From NCBI GenBank assembly GCA_016840085.1, contig JAEOTA010000004.1, forward strand, positions 141,809-205,808: a stretch of DNA of 64,000 nucleotides. Direction: 5' to 3'. This DNA comes from Promethearchaeota archaeon (GTDB lineage: Archaea; Asgardarchaeota; Lokiarchaeia; Sigyniarchaeales; SOKP01). Shown here piece after piece: positions 33,336 through 43,164 of this stretch. Under the pieces are notes generated by a model. That model was given only the letters and a program-made list of their open reading frames with translations. It had not been told where the DNA came from and did no database searches. Each line of letters opens with the position of its first letter. The stretch's first letter is position 1. The position numbers and the translations under genes were made by a program.

Positions 33336-34808
33336 ATGATAATATTGTTTAGACAGTTTAGACAGAACACTGTAAAAGTTACAGCGACCTTAGGTCCAGC
33401 TTCGAGTTCAAAGGTAATGCTTAAAAATTTAATTGATGCTGGGGTCGATATATTTCGATTGAATTTTTCACATGGTACACATGATGAGAAAAGAGAATTG
33501 GTAAAAAGAATAAGAGAGATTGATCGATATGTTGGAATCTTAGCCGATATCCAAGGTCCAAAAATACGAGTTGGGAAATTTAGGGATGATAAGGCATATA
33601 ATCTAAATATTGGGCAAGAAATAAAAGTTTTTGAGAAAGAAATTGAAGGAGATCAAGGTCAATTCTCAATACCTTTAAATGGATTTCTAAAATCTGTAAG
33701 AAAAGGAGATATCTTTTTTATAAATGATGGAATTATCAAAATTCAAGTAAAAAATAAAGCAGAAGACCATATTATAGGGGAAGTATTAGCAGGTGGAATG
33801 ATAAGTAATAGAAAAGGAGTGAATATCCCTACAGGGGAATTACAGCAAAGAGTTCCTACTGAAAAAGATATTAAAGATTTAAAAATTATTGCTGAATTAG
33901 ACCCAGAATATGTAGCAATTTCTTTTGTCTCTGATAGCAGTGATGTTCTTCATGTCAGAAAAATTCTTGAAAATTATGGTAATGATAAAATCAAATTAAT
34001 TTCGAAAATTGAAAGACCCATTGCTTTAGATAATTTTGATGCGATACTTGAAGTAAGCGATGGAATTATGGTTGCAAGAGGAGACTTGGGGGTGGAAATT
34101 GACCCTGATAAAGTACCTTTATGGCAAAAAGATATGATTTATAAAAGTAATAAGGAAGGAAAACCAATTATTGTTGCTACTCAAATGTTAGAATCTATGA
34201 TAAACGCACCTATCCCTACACGAGCAGAAGCTAATGATGTATTTAATGCGGTTTTTGATGGAAGTGATGCTGTAATGCTCTCTGGAGAAACTGCCGTAGG
34301 GCAATATCCCATTAATGCTGTACGATATATGAATCAGATAGCGAAAACAGCAACTGAGAATATGCCAATGAGGATTCCAGATGAATATGATTCTGAGAGA
34401 CTAACTCATACACAGACCCTTGGACATGCTATTCATTCATTAGCATCAGAGATGCAAGAATTAAATTTCAGAGGAAAAATCTTAGTAATTACTCGAAGAG
34501 GGTATGGAGTGAGAATGATCGCAAAATATCGTCCTCCTTTACCGATTATAGCAATTACACCAATTGAACGGACAGCGAGAGAGTTGGGGCTTGTATGGGG
34601 CGTACAACCAATACATATAGAAAATATTGATTTTTTCAGTTTAAATGCTGAGGAAATAATAGAACAATCTGTAAAACATGCGGTTGAAATAAAAATACTT
34701 GATGAGAATGAACACGTGATAATTTTATTAGTTTCAAGGAAGTTTGAAAGAAGAGGGAATCTAGTAGGTTTTTATTATGTTGGAGAAATATTAGAAAATA
34801 GTTCTTAA
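33336..34808 (+). CDS. pyk: Pyruvate kinase
   Basis: A 490-residue complete pyruvate kinase. It contains KVTATLGPAS, FRLNFSHG, ADIQGPKIR, the metal-binding SKIERP region, MVARGDLGVE and ATQMLESM, followed by the C-terminal allosteric domain. It converts phosphoenolpyruvate and ADP to pyruvate and ATP. The start may be ATG 33336 or the TTG four codons later. Its presence implies a glycolytic direction of carbon flow alongside the class II aldolase at 52723. Confidence 0.95.
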   Translation: MIILFRQFRQNTVKVTATLGPASSSKVMLKNLIDAGVDIFRLNFSHGTHDEKRELVKRIREIDRYVGILADIQGPKIRVGKFRDDKAYNLNIGQEIKVFEKEIEGDQGQFSIPLNGFLKSVRKGDIFFINDGIIKIQVKNKAEDHIIGEVLAGGMISNRKGVNIPTGELQQRVPTEKDIKDLKIIAELDPEYVAISFVSDSSDVLHVRKILENYGNDKIKLISKIERPIALDNFDAILEVSDGIMVARGDLGVEIDPDKVPLWQKDMIYKSNKEGKPIIVATQMLESMINAPIPTRAEANDVFNAVFDGSDAVMLSGETAVGQYPINAVRYMNQIAKTATENMPMRIPDEYDSERLTHTQTLGHAIHSLASEMQELNFRGKILVITRRGYGVRMIAKYRPPLPIIAITPIERTARELGLVWGVQPIHIENIDFFSLNAEEIIEQSVKHAVEIKILDENEHVIILLVSRKFERRGNLVGFYYVGEILENSS

Positions 34809-34913
34809 AATTTATAATTAGAAATAAAAAATCCTTAGTCTTTTAGTATTTATATATTTCGCACTTCTTTTTGAATTATGTTATAGTACTAAATCGATAA
34901 TTGTGATTCAAAA

Positions 34914-35318
34914 ATGTATAATTCACTCAAGGTACACAACAAAAAACTATATACGGGTATGAGAGTAGGAAGTTCTCATTATTGGAATTATAATAATGGT
35001 AAATGGTATGAAACTAAAGAAGCCCCGGATAAATGGAGTTTTCAATTCAATTCTTTAAAAACAAGAGTTAATCCTGCTCCAAATAATACAGGTGCAAGTC
35101 TTAATACAAAATATCATTGGTATATTATTGCTGATCAAATAGCAACAAAAAGAGATAATGACTCATATATGACTTCCATGAAAGGTGTAAAATTTAAAAT
35201 TGGCCATAAGCGTCCTTATTGGAAAACTTTTAGTTACAATTACCCAGAACAGATTTCATACAAAGAGAGGGTAATTACTATATTAGAAGAAATTATTACA
35301 AAATTAAAAGCAGAATAG
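34914..35318 (+). CDS. Hypothetical protein rich in Trp/Tyr/Asn
   Basis: A 134-residue soluble protein with many aromatic and Asn residues in the first half (SSHYWNYNNGKWYETK, KYHWYIIADQ) and a Lys/Glu helix at the end. The segment HKRPYWKTFSYNYPEQ looks strongly conserved in style. I do not recognise a function. Confidence 0.65.
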   Translation: MYNSLKVHNKKLYTGMRVGSSHYWNYNNGKWYETKEAPDKWSFQFNSLKTRVNPAPNNTGASLNTKYHWYIIADQIATKRDNDSYMTSMKGVKFKIGHKRPYWKTFSYNYPEQISYKERVITILEEIITKLKAE

Positions 35319-35342
35319 TTCTTATGAATTTGACTTAATTTC

Positions 35343-35525
35343 CTATTCTAAATCAACATAGGGTTGATACTTAGTTTTAAAACAATAGCAATGACAGCAG
35401 TAGAATTCTATATATTTACTATTCCAGATTTTTATGAAATATTCTTCAGATTTAGGATCACAATTCTTAATGAAACTTTCAAAATCTAAAACCTTGCCAC
35501 ACCTGAAACATTTTCTTTCTCTCAT
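35343..35525 (-). CDS. Small zinc-ribbon protein
   Basis: 60 residues from ATG 35525. CFRCGK near the start and CCHCYC near the end form a zinc-binding pair. A longer frame from 35585 would overlap the nitroreductase gene by 14 bases and adds a hydrophobic stretch; it is an alternative. Probably cotranscribed with the nitroreductase. Confidence 0.6.
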   Translation of the reverse strand: MRERKCFRCGKVLDFESFIKNCDPKSEEYFIKIWNSKYIEFYCCHCYCFKTKYQPYVDLE

Positions 35526-35571
35526 AATTGAGCTTAATCTAGTGTAGATCAAAAAAGATAATAATTGAAAT

Positions 35572-36087
35572 TTAAAATTTTTCATAATGCACTATTTTTT
35601 CAATTGGCTTACGGTCTGTTACTTCACCCTTAGATTTAGTAGAATATCCTAAAGGTGTTAAATCCATGACTTTATATTTGTTTGGAATTCCTAATATCGC
35701 TTTTATCTTGTTTTCATTAAACCAACCAATCCAACAAGTTGCAAGTCCTTCTGCTGTTGCAGCTAATATTAAATGTTCAAAACAAATACCAAAATCAACA
35801 CCATAATATTTTTCTCCATTTTTATTGGTGCCTGAACTTGTTTCAGCTATAATGCCAACGATAAACATAGGAGCATTCCCAAATTTCTGATCTTGACCGA
35901 TTGCTTGCCAAATTGCTCTTACATTTTCTGGTTCTTGAACAACAATATAATGTACTCCCTGCATATTAGCCCAAGTAGGCGCAAGCCTTGCAGCTTCTAA
36001 AATTCTTTCTATTTTATCTTTTTCGGGCATATCAGGTTTGTAAACTCGATAACTTCTCCTTTTCCTAACTACTTCATAAAAATCCAT
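35572..36087 (-). CDS. Nitroreductase family flavoprotein
   Basis: A 171-residue FMN enzyme: RRSYRVY with the FMN-binding Arg pair, AARLAPTWANMQ, and LATCWIGWF, which is the standard nitroreductase fold. It uses NAD(P)H to reduce quinones, nitro compounds or cofactors. It is divergent from the surface protein at 36422. Confidence 0.9.
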   Translation of the reverse strand: MDFYEVVRKRRSYRVYKPDMPEKDKIERILEAARLAPTWANMQGVHYIVVQEPENVRAIWQAIGQDQKFGNAPMFIVGIIAETSSGTNKNGEKYYGVDFGICFEHLILAATAEGLATCWIGWFNENKIKAILGIPNKYKVMDLTPLGYSTKSKGEVTDRKPIEKIVHYEKF

Positions 36088-36421
36088 AATATAAACACTC
36101 TTATTTTTTTCAATCGTTTTAGGTAGTTAGTTAATTTTGAATTTTTAACTTTACTATCAATTTGACATTTGCAGTAAAACTAAAAGTTTGCTATCCAACT
36201 TTATCAAACCTTCTTAAGCATTGTTTATTTATATCCGTATTGGCATTATCCAAAATTATTATCAGAAAATCTTTCGTTAAGTAAAATCTAGGGACAATAA
36301 AACTTACCTTAGTTTTTTGCACCTAAACAAAAATATAAAAGTAGATTCTTTTATGTTCTAAGTAAATAATACCTCTAGGTATAAGATTAATATTTTATTA
36401 CCACTTCAAAGGTGATTCAAT
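36088..36421. other. Divergent promoter spacer
   Basis: 334 bases with no gene. An AGGTGAT ribosome-binding site at 36410-36416 precedes the ATG at 36422. A short ATACCT-CT-AGGTAT inverted repeat lies at about 36369-36382. Confidence 0.5.
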
Positions 36422-38338
36422 ATGAGAAAATTTAAAATAAAAAATGTGCTCTTATCGATCTTTCTCCTTACCAGCCCTATATTTACACTTTTTGGCACGT
36501 TATTGATTAATGCGAAAGCAGATATCCCTGTTCCAGAACCTCATCCAAAGAATGCATGGGCTTGGAAAGTTAATTTGGGAGATACATTATGGTTTGAATT
36601 TGAAGTCGAACAATATGATGAATATTCTCACGACAAAATTCACATGTTTAAAAATAGTCTAGGAATTAATATACTAGGAGAGTATATAACTCCAATGAAT
36701 TTCTCAGGAGAACTCTACGATGTATCAGTAATTGATGCTGACAGTGTTAGGTTTAATAATGTAACTGGAATGGTTGAACCTGATTTTAATTCAGGTCCAA
36801 TTGCCCACTTTGGATTTAATATTTCTTCATCACCTCACGAGTTCTATCAAGGCACTTTATTTACGCCTTTTTATCAGAAATTTGGGTGTGTCCCTGTGAT
36901 CCTACCAATTAATGTGACTAGTGGAATTTTAGATGTTGAGTATTTGGGTAATATAATAAATATTACTTATTTAGATCCACTCTATTCAGATGGAAAAATC
37001 AATTATTTTGATTATTTTGAGTTTGATAACATTGAAAGAAGACTCTATTTTGAAAACAGTTTTGAGGGTTATTTTATTGACGCGACATACGACGTTAATG
37101 GGACACTCGAAACAGTAGAATATTTTATTCTTCAAGAATGGTGGCCAGGATATAAAGTAGAGGTACAAGAAAAAATCTATAGAATATTTGATCCAGATAT
37201 AACTAATGAAGTTGAATGGGGAGTTGATATTGGCTATGTCCTATATTTTGGTGAAAATAGTTATGATAAGAAGTTTGTTGAAAAAAAAATCGAAATAACT
37301 GGATTTAGCATTGGGAATTATGAAGGATATTGGGATTTTGATCCAGGTAATGGACTCTTACCAATGTCTTTTAAGGAAGTATGGGCTAATATCTCTGTGT
37401 GGGATCCCTCCATGGAAGAATTTAGGTTTCAAAGTCAAGAAGTTGTAGGGATTGCAAATAATTTTTATCCTTCATTACCCTGGCAAGCTACTTTTCCATT
37501 TATGCCTTACATATTTGATCAAAATGCGACAATGGAGGAACTTAAATTTATGCAAAATAAGTTCACTTGTAGATATGTCCATCTAGATGATTTTCATATG
37601 GATTTTGATGGTAAATTCTTGCATTTTGAAGGGATGAATTACTCACAATCACAAACTATCAGAGGAATTGTTGATATGGAAAGTGGTACAATGAAGCTAA
37701 TGCAATTTCTTAGATATGATAATCTAGAATCCATAATGTTTGAAAAGAATTTCGTACCCCTTTTCTCAGGATATAATAACCTAATGCTTATGTCTGAATT
37801 TATACATGAGTTAAGTTTTCGTACCCAAATTACGACAACAACTGGTGGTGTTAATCTTCTTTATGCCATATTACCAGTATCTCCCGTACCTCAGAGAATA
37901 CCTTATGGAGAACTATTATTCTATACCGATATGATGGTGACCAATCACTTTTCAGTGAATTCCATGTCAATGACTATCACGTTACCATGGGACATTAATT
38001 TAAATTCAAGCAGGTTGCTCTTTTTTAGATGGGATTCTTATGATGGATTTCATGGAAATTGGCATGAAATGTCCGAAGAAGAAATTAACAAAACAGTGAC
38101 TTTTGATTATGACTCCAATTCAGTAACAATAGAATTTGATATGAATGAACCTTTTTCTAATGTTTTTGCATTGGGATATGAATCAAAATATGATGATGAA
38201 TATGGCAATGGCGACGATGAATATTATGAAGAAATTCCCGGATATGACTTATTAATTCTAATAGGAATAATTAGTTTTACATCTTTAGCATTAATTAAAA
38301 TAATCCGAAAATCAAGGGTAAAGATTTTCAAAAAATAA
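36422..38338 (+). CDS. Large secreted or surface-anchored protein
   Basis: A 638-residue protein. A basic N-terminus and hydrophobic core (about 10-33) form a signal peptide or anchor. About 560 extracellular-type residues follow, rich in Asn, Tyr, Phe and Asp with no Cys pairs. Then comes an acidic linker (DDEYGNGDDEYYEE) and a C-terminal membrane helix with a basic tail (about 610-638), so the protein is fixed in the cell membrane facing outside. The start is set by AGGTGAT five bases before the ATG. The family is not known; such proteins are common in Asgard archaea. Confidence 0.75.
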   Translation: MRKFKIKNVLLSIFLLTSPIFTLFGTLLINAKADIPVPEPHPKNAWAWKVNLGDTLWFEFEVEQYDEYSHDKIHMFKNSLGINILGEYITPMNFSGELYDVSVIDADSVRFNNVTGMVEPDFNSGPIAHFGFNISSSPHEFYQGTLFTPFYQKFGCVPVILPINVTSGILDVEYLGNIINITYLDPLYSDGKINYFDYFEFDNIERRLYFENSFEGYFIDATYDVNGTLETVEYFILQEWWPGYKVEVQEKIYRIFDPDITNEVEWGVDIGYVLYFGENSYDKKFVEKKIEITGFSIGNYEGYWDFDPGNGLLPMSFKEVWANISVWDPSMEEFRFQSQEVVGIANNFYPSLPWQATFPFMPYIFDQNATMEELKFMQNKFTCRYVHLDDFHMDFDGKFLHFEGMNYSQSQTIRGIVDMESGTMKLMQFLRYDNLESIMFEKNFVPLFSGYNNLMLMSEFIHELSFRTQITTTTGGVNLLYAILPVSPVPQRIPYGELLFYTDMMVTNHFSVNSMSMTITLPWDINLNSSRLLFFRWDSYDGFHGNWHEMSEEEINKTVTFDYDSNSVTIEFDMNEPFSNVFALGYESKYDDEYGNGDDEYYEEIPGYDLLILIGIISFTSLALIKIIRKSRVKIFKK

Positions 38339-38506
38339 ACAACATTTTTTTATTTTATTTTTTAACCCTTTATAAAGTTTCAATTGGAATTCATTCAGTT
38401 TCAAATCTAACTATTGTCTCATTTTTAATAAAAAATATCTTAAAAAAATTTTTAATAAGTTAAATTGTTAAAATAAGTAATTAAGATAATAAATCTTCTA
38501 ATAAAT

Positions 38507-38511
38507 GGTGA
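38507..38511 (+). promoter_or_regulatory. Ribosome-binding site GGTGA before an ATC start
   Basis: GGTGA is followed six bases later by ATC (38518). The ornithine cyclodeaminase frame has no ATG, GTG or TTG before ATG 38569, which would delete its conserved N-terminal strand. Confidence 0.5.
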
Positions 38512-38517
38512 CCTCAT

Positions 38518-39528
38518 ATCTCTGAAATAATTATATTATCACAAGAAGAGGTTAAAAACTGTCTCCCAATGAGTATGGCAATTCAAGCTGTAAGGGAAGC
38601 CTATATTGCATTTACTAAAGGGCGAGTAAAAATGCCACCAGTTATGCATTTAGATTTATCTCAGTTTCATGGTGAAATAGATATTAAATCTGGTTATGTG
38701 GAGGACTTAGGACTCATTGGTACTAAAATTGCTAGTGGATTCTATGATAACTATAAATTAGGATTACCTCCCGGAGTAGCAATAATTGTGTTAATGGATC
38801 TCAAAACTAGTATTCCGCTTGCAATCATGGATGGGACTTATGTTACAGCTTATAGGACAGGAGCAGCTGGAGCTGTGGCAGCAAATGTTCTTGCAAAGAA
38901 AGATTCAGAAACTGTAGGGGTTATTGGTACTGGCACCCAAGCAAGAATGCAGGTAATTGCATTAATGGAAATTTTCCCTTTGAAAAAAATTAAAGTATGG
39001 GGGCGTAATAAAGCATCAAGAAATATATACTCTAAGGAAATGTCAGAAAAACTTGGAGTTACAATACAAGGTGTAGATAACATCAAACAAGCGGTAGATG
39101 GAGTAGATATTATTGTAACCGTTACGCCGTCTAAAAAATCTTTAGTCAATGAAGAATGGATTGATGAAGGAGTTCATATAAATGCCATCGGTGCAGATGC
39201 ACCAGGAAAGCAAGAAATTGACCCTAAAATAATCAAAAAGGCAAATAAAATTGTTGTTGATAGCTTTAGCCAATGTCGAGTTATTGGAGAAATCCAACAT
39301 GCCCTTTCCGAAGGATTAATAAAAGAAGATGATATATATGCTGAAATTGGTGAAATTCTCATTGGAGAAAAGAAAGGGAGAGAATCGGAAAAAGAAATCA
39401 CACTATTTGATTCAACTGGTCTTGCAGCTCAAGATATAGCAGCTGCAAATATAGTTTATAAACAAGCAAAAGAAAAAAATATGGGAAAAATGGTGTCTCT
39501 TTTAGATATAAGAAGTAGAGGAATATAA
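38518..39528 (+). CDS. Ornithine cyclodeaminase/mu-crystallin family protein, apparent ATC start
   Basis: 336 residues from ATC 38518; from the first ATG (38569) only 319, lacking the family's N-terminal ILSQEEV...CLPM segment, which is present in the open frame. An in-frame TGA precedes it. The NAD-binding GTGTQARMQ motif (about residue 135) and GADAPGKQEID confirm the family: ornithine cyclodeaminase, alanine dehydrogenase or imine reductase. It is paired with a PLP enzyme 11 bases downstream. Confidence 0.85.
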   Translation: MSEIIILSQEEVKNCLPMSMAIQAVREAYIAFTKGRVKMPPVMHLDLSQFHGEIDIKSGYVEDLGLIGTKIASGFYDNYKLGLPPGVAIIVLMDLKTSIPLAIMDGTYVTAYRTGAAGAVAANVLAKKDSETVGVIGTGTQARMQVIALMEIFPLKKIKVWGRNKASRNIYSKEMSEKLGVTIQGVDNIKQAVDGVDIIVTVTPSKKSLVNEEWIDEGVHINAIGADAPGKQEIDPKIIKKANKIVVDSFSQCRVIGEIQHALSEGLIKEDDIYAEIGEILIGEKKGRESEKEITLFDSTGLAAQDIAAANIVYKQAKEKNMGKMVSLLDIRSRGI

Positions 39529-39539
39529 AAGGTGCAAGG

Positions 39540-40511
39540 ATGAGTAATATAAGTCTTGAAACAATCAAAAATGCTCAGAATCGAATAGTTGATTTTATTA
39601 AGAAAACACCTCTTCTTCATTCGGAATTTCTGAGTAAATTGTGTAAAGGAACAGTCTACTTAAAGTTGGAAAATCAACAACTTACAAACTCATTTAAAAT
39701 AAGAGGAGCTTTTAACCGAATGTTACAATTAAATGAAGAAGAGATGAGACGTGGAGTTATCACTGCTTCGTCGGGAAACCATGCTCAGGGAGTTGCCTTA
39801 GCAGCAAAACATTTAGGCATTTCTACTAAAATTGTGGTTCCAAAGGAGATTTCAAAAGCTAAATTGGATAAGATAAAAAAATTTGATGTTTCAATTGTTC
39901 AAGAGGGAAATTACGATGAGGTTGAATCCAAAGCAAAGAAGTTATCTATCAATGAAGGTTTAACTTATATTAGTCCATATAATGATAGAGAAATTATAGT
40001 AGGTCAAGGTACAATCGGTCTTGAGATCTATGAAGAACTCGGTCATGTTGATTCTATTGTGGTTCCAATAGGAGGAGGTGGTCTGGTGTCTGGAATTTCT
40101 GTTGCGATAAAATCTATAGATCCTACTACCACTATTATAGGGGTTCAAACAAAAGGAGCTTCTACTATGTATGAATCGTGGAAAAAGGGTAAAGTGGTTT
40201 CGATAAAAGAATCTTACACCCTAGCGGAAGGGCTTTCAGGTGGACTTGAGCCTAATGCACTAACTTTTGAAATAATAAAAAAAAATGTTGAAAAGATAAA
40301 AATAGTTAAAGAACGCAATATTAAAAAAGCAATTACTCTTCTCTGGAAAAAAGAAGAACAAGTTGTTGAAGGTGCTGGTGCTACCTCTGTTGCTCATATC
40401 ATTGAAAATAAAAAGGAATTTAAAGATAAAATTATAGTTGCTGTGATAAGTGGAGGTAATATTGAGGAATCATTATTTCAAAAGATTATAAAAAAAAGAT
40501 TGAATCATTAA
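39540..40511 (+). CDS. Threonine/serine dehydratase-like PLP enzyme
   Basis: A 323-residue fold-type II PLP enzyme. Lys53 in NSFKIRGA binds PLP, SSGNHAQG holds the phosphate and the glycine-rich IGGGGL follows. It has no ACT domain, so it is of the catabolic dehydratase or serine racemase type. Together with the cyclodeaminase upstream it resembles the EutB/EutC pair of ectoine breakdown, and also SbnA/SbnB-like pairs. No other ectoine gene is seen, so the substrate stays open. Confidence 0.88.
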   Translation: MSNISLETIKNAQNRIVDFIKKTPLLHSEFLSKLCKGTVYLKLENQQLTNSFKIRGAFNRMLQLNEEEMRRGVITASSGNHAQGVALAAKHLGISTKIVVPKEISKAKLDKIKKFDVSIVQEGNYDEVESKAKKLSINEGLTYISPYNDREIIVGQGTIGLEIYEELGHVDSIVVPIGGGGLVSGISVAIKSIDPTTTIIGVQTKGASTMYESWKKGKVVSIKESYTLAEGLSGGLEPNALTFEIIKKNVEKIKIVKERNIKKAITLLWKKEEQVVEGAGATSVAHIIENKKEFKDKIIVAVISGGNIEESLFQKIIKKRLNH

Positions 40512-40791
40512 GATGATAATCATATTTGAGCTTTAAGGACTTTAAAAATATAATTAGCACCTTTTACGTAATAAATCGTCATTATATATAGCGTTTAGAT
40601 TAATTCCTAGTGTCTCATATTTCGAGTCTAATCATTTCCTAAGAAGGAATTATTATGTATATAAATTAATTTCATAAATCTCTCCAGTTACAGAAGATTT
40701 ATGGAGTAATTTACAGAAAAATATTTAAATTATTAATATAAGTGTTTATGTAGATAATCATTTTCAATAGTATAGATTATTATTCATCCTT

Positions 40792-41118
40792 ATGTCGATC
40801 TTACTATCAAATAAGTCTAAAGAATATCTAAAAAAAAGTAATACATCTAACTTTTTAGTTGATATTGACTTTATTGAGGAGCCATGTACTCAAATATACA
40901 ATCCAACAATAGAAAAAATTAAAGATGTTGATTTAGAAAAATATAATGATTTTGAAAAAGTATCTAAAGATAATTTAATATTATTTTTATCTGATTGGTT
41001 TATTAAAATTTATGGAAAATTAGAAGAATACGAGTTAGATTTAAATGGATTTTTAAAAAAAAGATTAACGATTAAAAATATTGATCCAATTATTAAAAAT
41101 ACTTGTAAGGTTAATTGA
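40792..41118 (+). CDS. Hypothetical 108-residue protein
   Basis: A small acidic, soluble protein (MSILLSNKSK start). It lies 42 bases before a thioredoxin-like gene and may be cotranscribed. The 280-base spacer 40512-40791 before it is AT-rich and shows nothing but a likely promoter. No motif is recognised. Confidence 0.55.
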   Translation: MSILLSNKSKEYLKKSNTSNFLVDIDFIEEPCTQIYNPTIEKIKDVDLEKYNDFEKVSKDNLILFLSDWFIKIYGKLEEYELDLNGFLKKRLTIKNIDPIIKNTCKVN

Positions 41119-41160
41119 TAAATACATATAAACAATATATCAAAACTATAGGTAAAATTA

Positions 41161-41826
41161 ATGAAATTGCCTAAAGAAATAAAAGAAAAGAAAAAACAAA
41201 AATTAAAAACAAAAAAATCAAGAAGAACAAAGAAGAAGAAATATAGTCCTAAAACGATTAAATCGGAGAGATACGCTTCTAAACCTAAAAAGAAGTTTAA
41301 AGATACTTTTGCTCCTTATCTAATTATAATTGGAGTGGTTTTTGTGATTATAATAGTTTTTATAACAATTTCTTTTGAAAATAAGGAGGGAGGCGGAGAT
41401 AATTCAAATCCTTATAAGACCAATATAACATTTAAAACTATTGATGGTTATACGATTAAATTAGCAGATCATCAAGGAAAAATTGTTATTTTATTTTTTT
41501 TTGATTTAGACTGTCCACCTTGCGGTCCTGAAGCAAATGTTATAAGTGATATTGATGATGATTATTCGAACAGCCAAGTATATATACTTCTAATAACGGT
41601 ACATTATTGGGACTCAAATGATGGTTTAAACCAATTTAAAGAAGATCATAATTTAAATCGACATATAGTTCGTGATGATAATTCTAATACTCATGGGTCA
41701 TTTTTCAATATTGCATATACACCAACAACTTTAATATTGGATAAGGATGGTGGTGAGGTTGAAAGACTTATAGGGCATGATTCTAATCATTATGACCAAA
41801 TAAAGGATGAGATTAATGGGTTGTAA
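41161..41826 (+). CDS. Membrane-anchored thioredoxin-like protein (TlpA/ResA type)
   Basis: A 221-residue protein. A very Lys-rich cytoplasmic tail (about 1-45), one membrane helix (about 50-72), then an extracellular thioredoxin fold with CPPC in DLDCPPCGPE and the cis-Pro region YTPTTLI. It should reduce or form disulfides outside the membrane. It receives electrons from the CcdA-like protein encoded 57 bases downstream. Confidence 0.85.
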   Translation: MKLPKEIKEKKKQKLKTKKSRRTKKKKYSPKTIKSERYASKPKKKFKDTFAPYLIIIGVVFVIIIVFITISFENKEGGGDNSNPYKTNITFKTIDGYTIKLADHQGKIVILFFFDLDCPPCGPEANVISDIDDDYSNSQVYILLITVHYWDSNDGLNQFKEDHNLNRHIVRDDNSNTHGSFFNIAYTPTTLILDKDGGEVERLIGHDSNHYDQIKDEINGL

Positions 41827-41883
41827 AATAAAAATAAAAATTAATTATAAATTTGTAACATAAAGAAAACATTTTTCTAAAGA

Positions 41884-42648
41884 ATGATTGATATAGTTCT
41901 CTTTTTTTTAGCTATTTTTGGCGGTTTAATATCTTTTTTAACACCATGTAATGTAGTTACACTTCCATCGTTTATGCTTTATTTAGCAAGTCAAACCAAT
42001 ACTCCAAAAAAGGCTTTGTTAATGAGTTTATTTTTCTCATTAGGATTTATTTTGATGTTTTCATTAATTGCTACCTTATACATTATTATTTCTGGTTTCA
42101 TAAGATTTACCTTTTGGTTAAAATTGTTCTCCGGTTTGATAATAATCATTTTATCAGTTTATATTTATTTTGCAAAGCAATTTACGAGAACTGCACAGAT
42201 TTTAAGTCCAGCCCAGAATCATAATAATAACCAAAACGAGTTAGAATACAATGAAAAAGAAACTAATTCAAATACAGTCGATGCAAGTACTTTTGATCAT
42301 GAATTAATGAAGTATGAAGGGTATAGCGGGTCATTCATGCTTGGATTTTCAATGGGATTTTCATGGATTGGATGTATAACTCCAATTTATCTGTCAATAG
42401 TTTTAATTGTGTCTGATCAAGCAGATTTTGTTACAGGGATTATTTTATTTACATGCTATGCTTTAGGAATTATGATTCCTTACTTACTTATTGGAGCCTC
42501 AATAGGAAAAATTAAACAAGTATTTTTTGTTAAATTAATTAAGATTGGTTCCAAACTCCAAAAAATATTCGCAATAGTTTTATTATACATCGGAATTGAG
42601 ATAACTTTAGCTGCATTTGGAATTCCTGGTTTATTACCTTTTATTTGA
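41884..42648 (+). CDS. ccdA: CcdA/DsbD-type membrane electron transporter
   Basis: A 254-residue protein with six hydrophobic segments. One Cys lies in LTPCNVV near the start and the second in WIGCITPIY after a hydrophilic Asn-rich loop (about 110-140). This pair carries reducing power from cytoplasmic thioredoxin across the membrane. It works with the TlpA-like protein upstream. Confidence 0.88.
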   Translation: MIDIVLFFLAIFGGLISFLTPCNVVTLPSFMLYLASQTNTPKKALLMSLFFSLGFILMFSLIATLYIIISGFIRFTFWLKLFSGLIIIILSVYIYFAKQFTRTAQILSPAQNHNNNQNELEYNEKETNSNTVDASTFDHELMKYEGYSGSFMLGFSMGFSWIGCITPIYLSIVLIVSDQADFVTGIILFTCYALGIMIPYLLIGASIGKIKQVFFVKLIKIGSKLQKIFAIVLLYIGIEITLAAFGIPGLLPFI

Positions 42649-42725
42649 TTAATTAAAATAATGTTATTTAGAGTGAAAGCCCTCATATATTCCAATTCTC
42701 TTTTAGTTGGGAATAGTATTTTATA

Positions 42726-42974
42726 TTACTCCTCTTTATTCAAGTCTGATATGCATGTATAAACAATGTCCGTTGGGGATTTTGGTTTTAATTCGTCAAG
42801 AATTACTATTTGAGTTCTATGTCCTCGATGTGTTTTCTCAAATTGCTGTAATAATTGTATAGCTTTATAATTATTAACATTAATAATGCAATATACATGG
42901 CAATCGAAACAAGCTCTCGCTCTTGTTTTTTTTAATTTATTATTAATTGATTCATTCAGATCCAATTTCATCAT
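42726..42974 (-). CDS. Hypothetical 82-residue protein with CxxCxxxC
   Basis: The sequence contains RACFDCHVYC followed by an alpha/beta segment with IQLLQQFEKTHRG and ends DLNKEE. The Cys/His cluster suggests metal binding. It overlaps the small membrane protein gene upstream by 23 bases, so the two probably form a unit. The family is unknown. Confidence 0.5.
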   Translation of the reverse strand: MMKLDLNESINNKLKKTRARACFDCHVYCIINVNNYKAIQLLQQFEKTHRGHRTQIVILDELKPKSPTDIVYTCISDLNKEE

Positions 42975-43110
42975 TCTCTTTTTTATGGTTTTCTAATGTA
43001 TCACATATCAACAGTATAAGTATGGTAAGTATGAAACTCCATATTAATAGAAATATCATCTCTTGAAGTGATAATGATTCTAGGAAACAAAATATAACCC
43101 AATATAACAT
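42952..43110 (-). CDS. Small membrane protein, 52 residues
   Basis: The frame MLYWVIFCFL through DEIGSE has two hydrophobic stretches (about 1-10 and 18-36) and a charged tail. It overlaps the start of 42726-42974. There is no recognised function. It lies downstream of the RNase III-like fossil. Confidence 0.4.
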   Translation of the reverse strand: MLYWVIFCFLESLSLQEMIFLLIWSFILTILILLICDTLENHKKENDEIGSE

Positions 43111-43164
43111 ATAAAGCACGATACCAATCTAATATATTGTAAACCATCTCATAAGGTTTCATAC

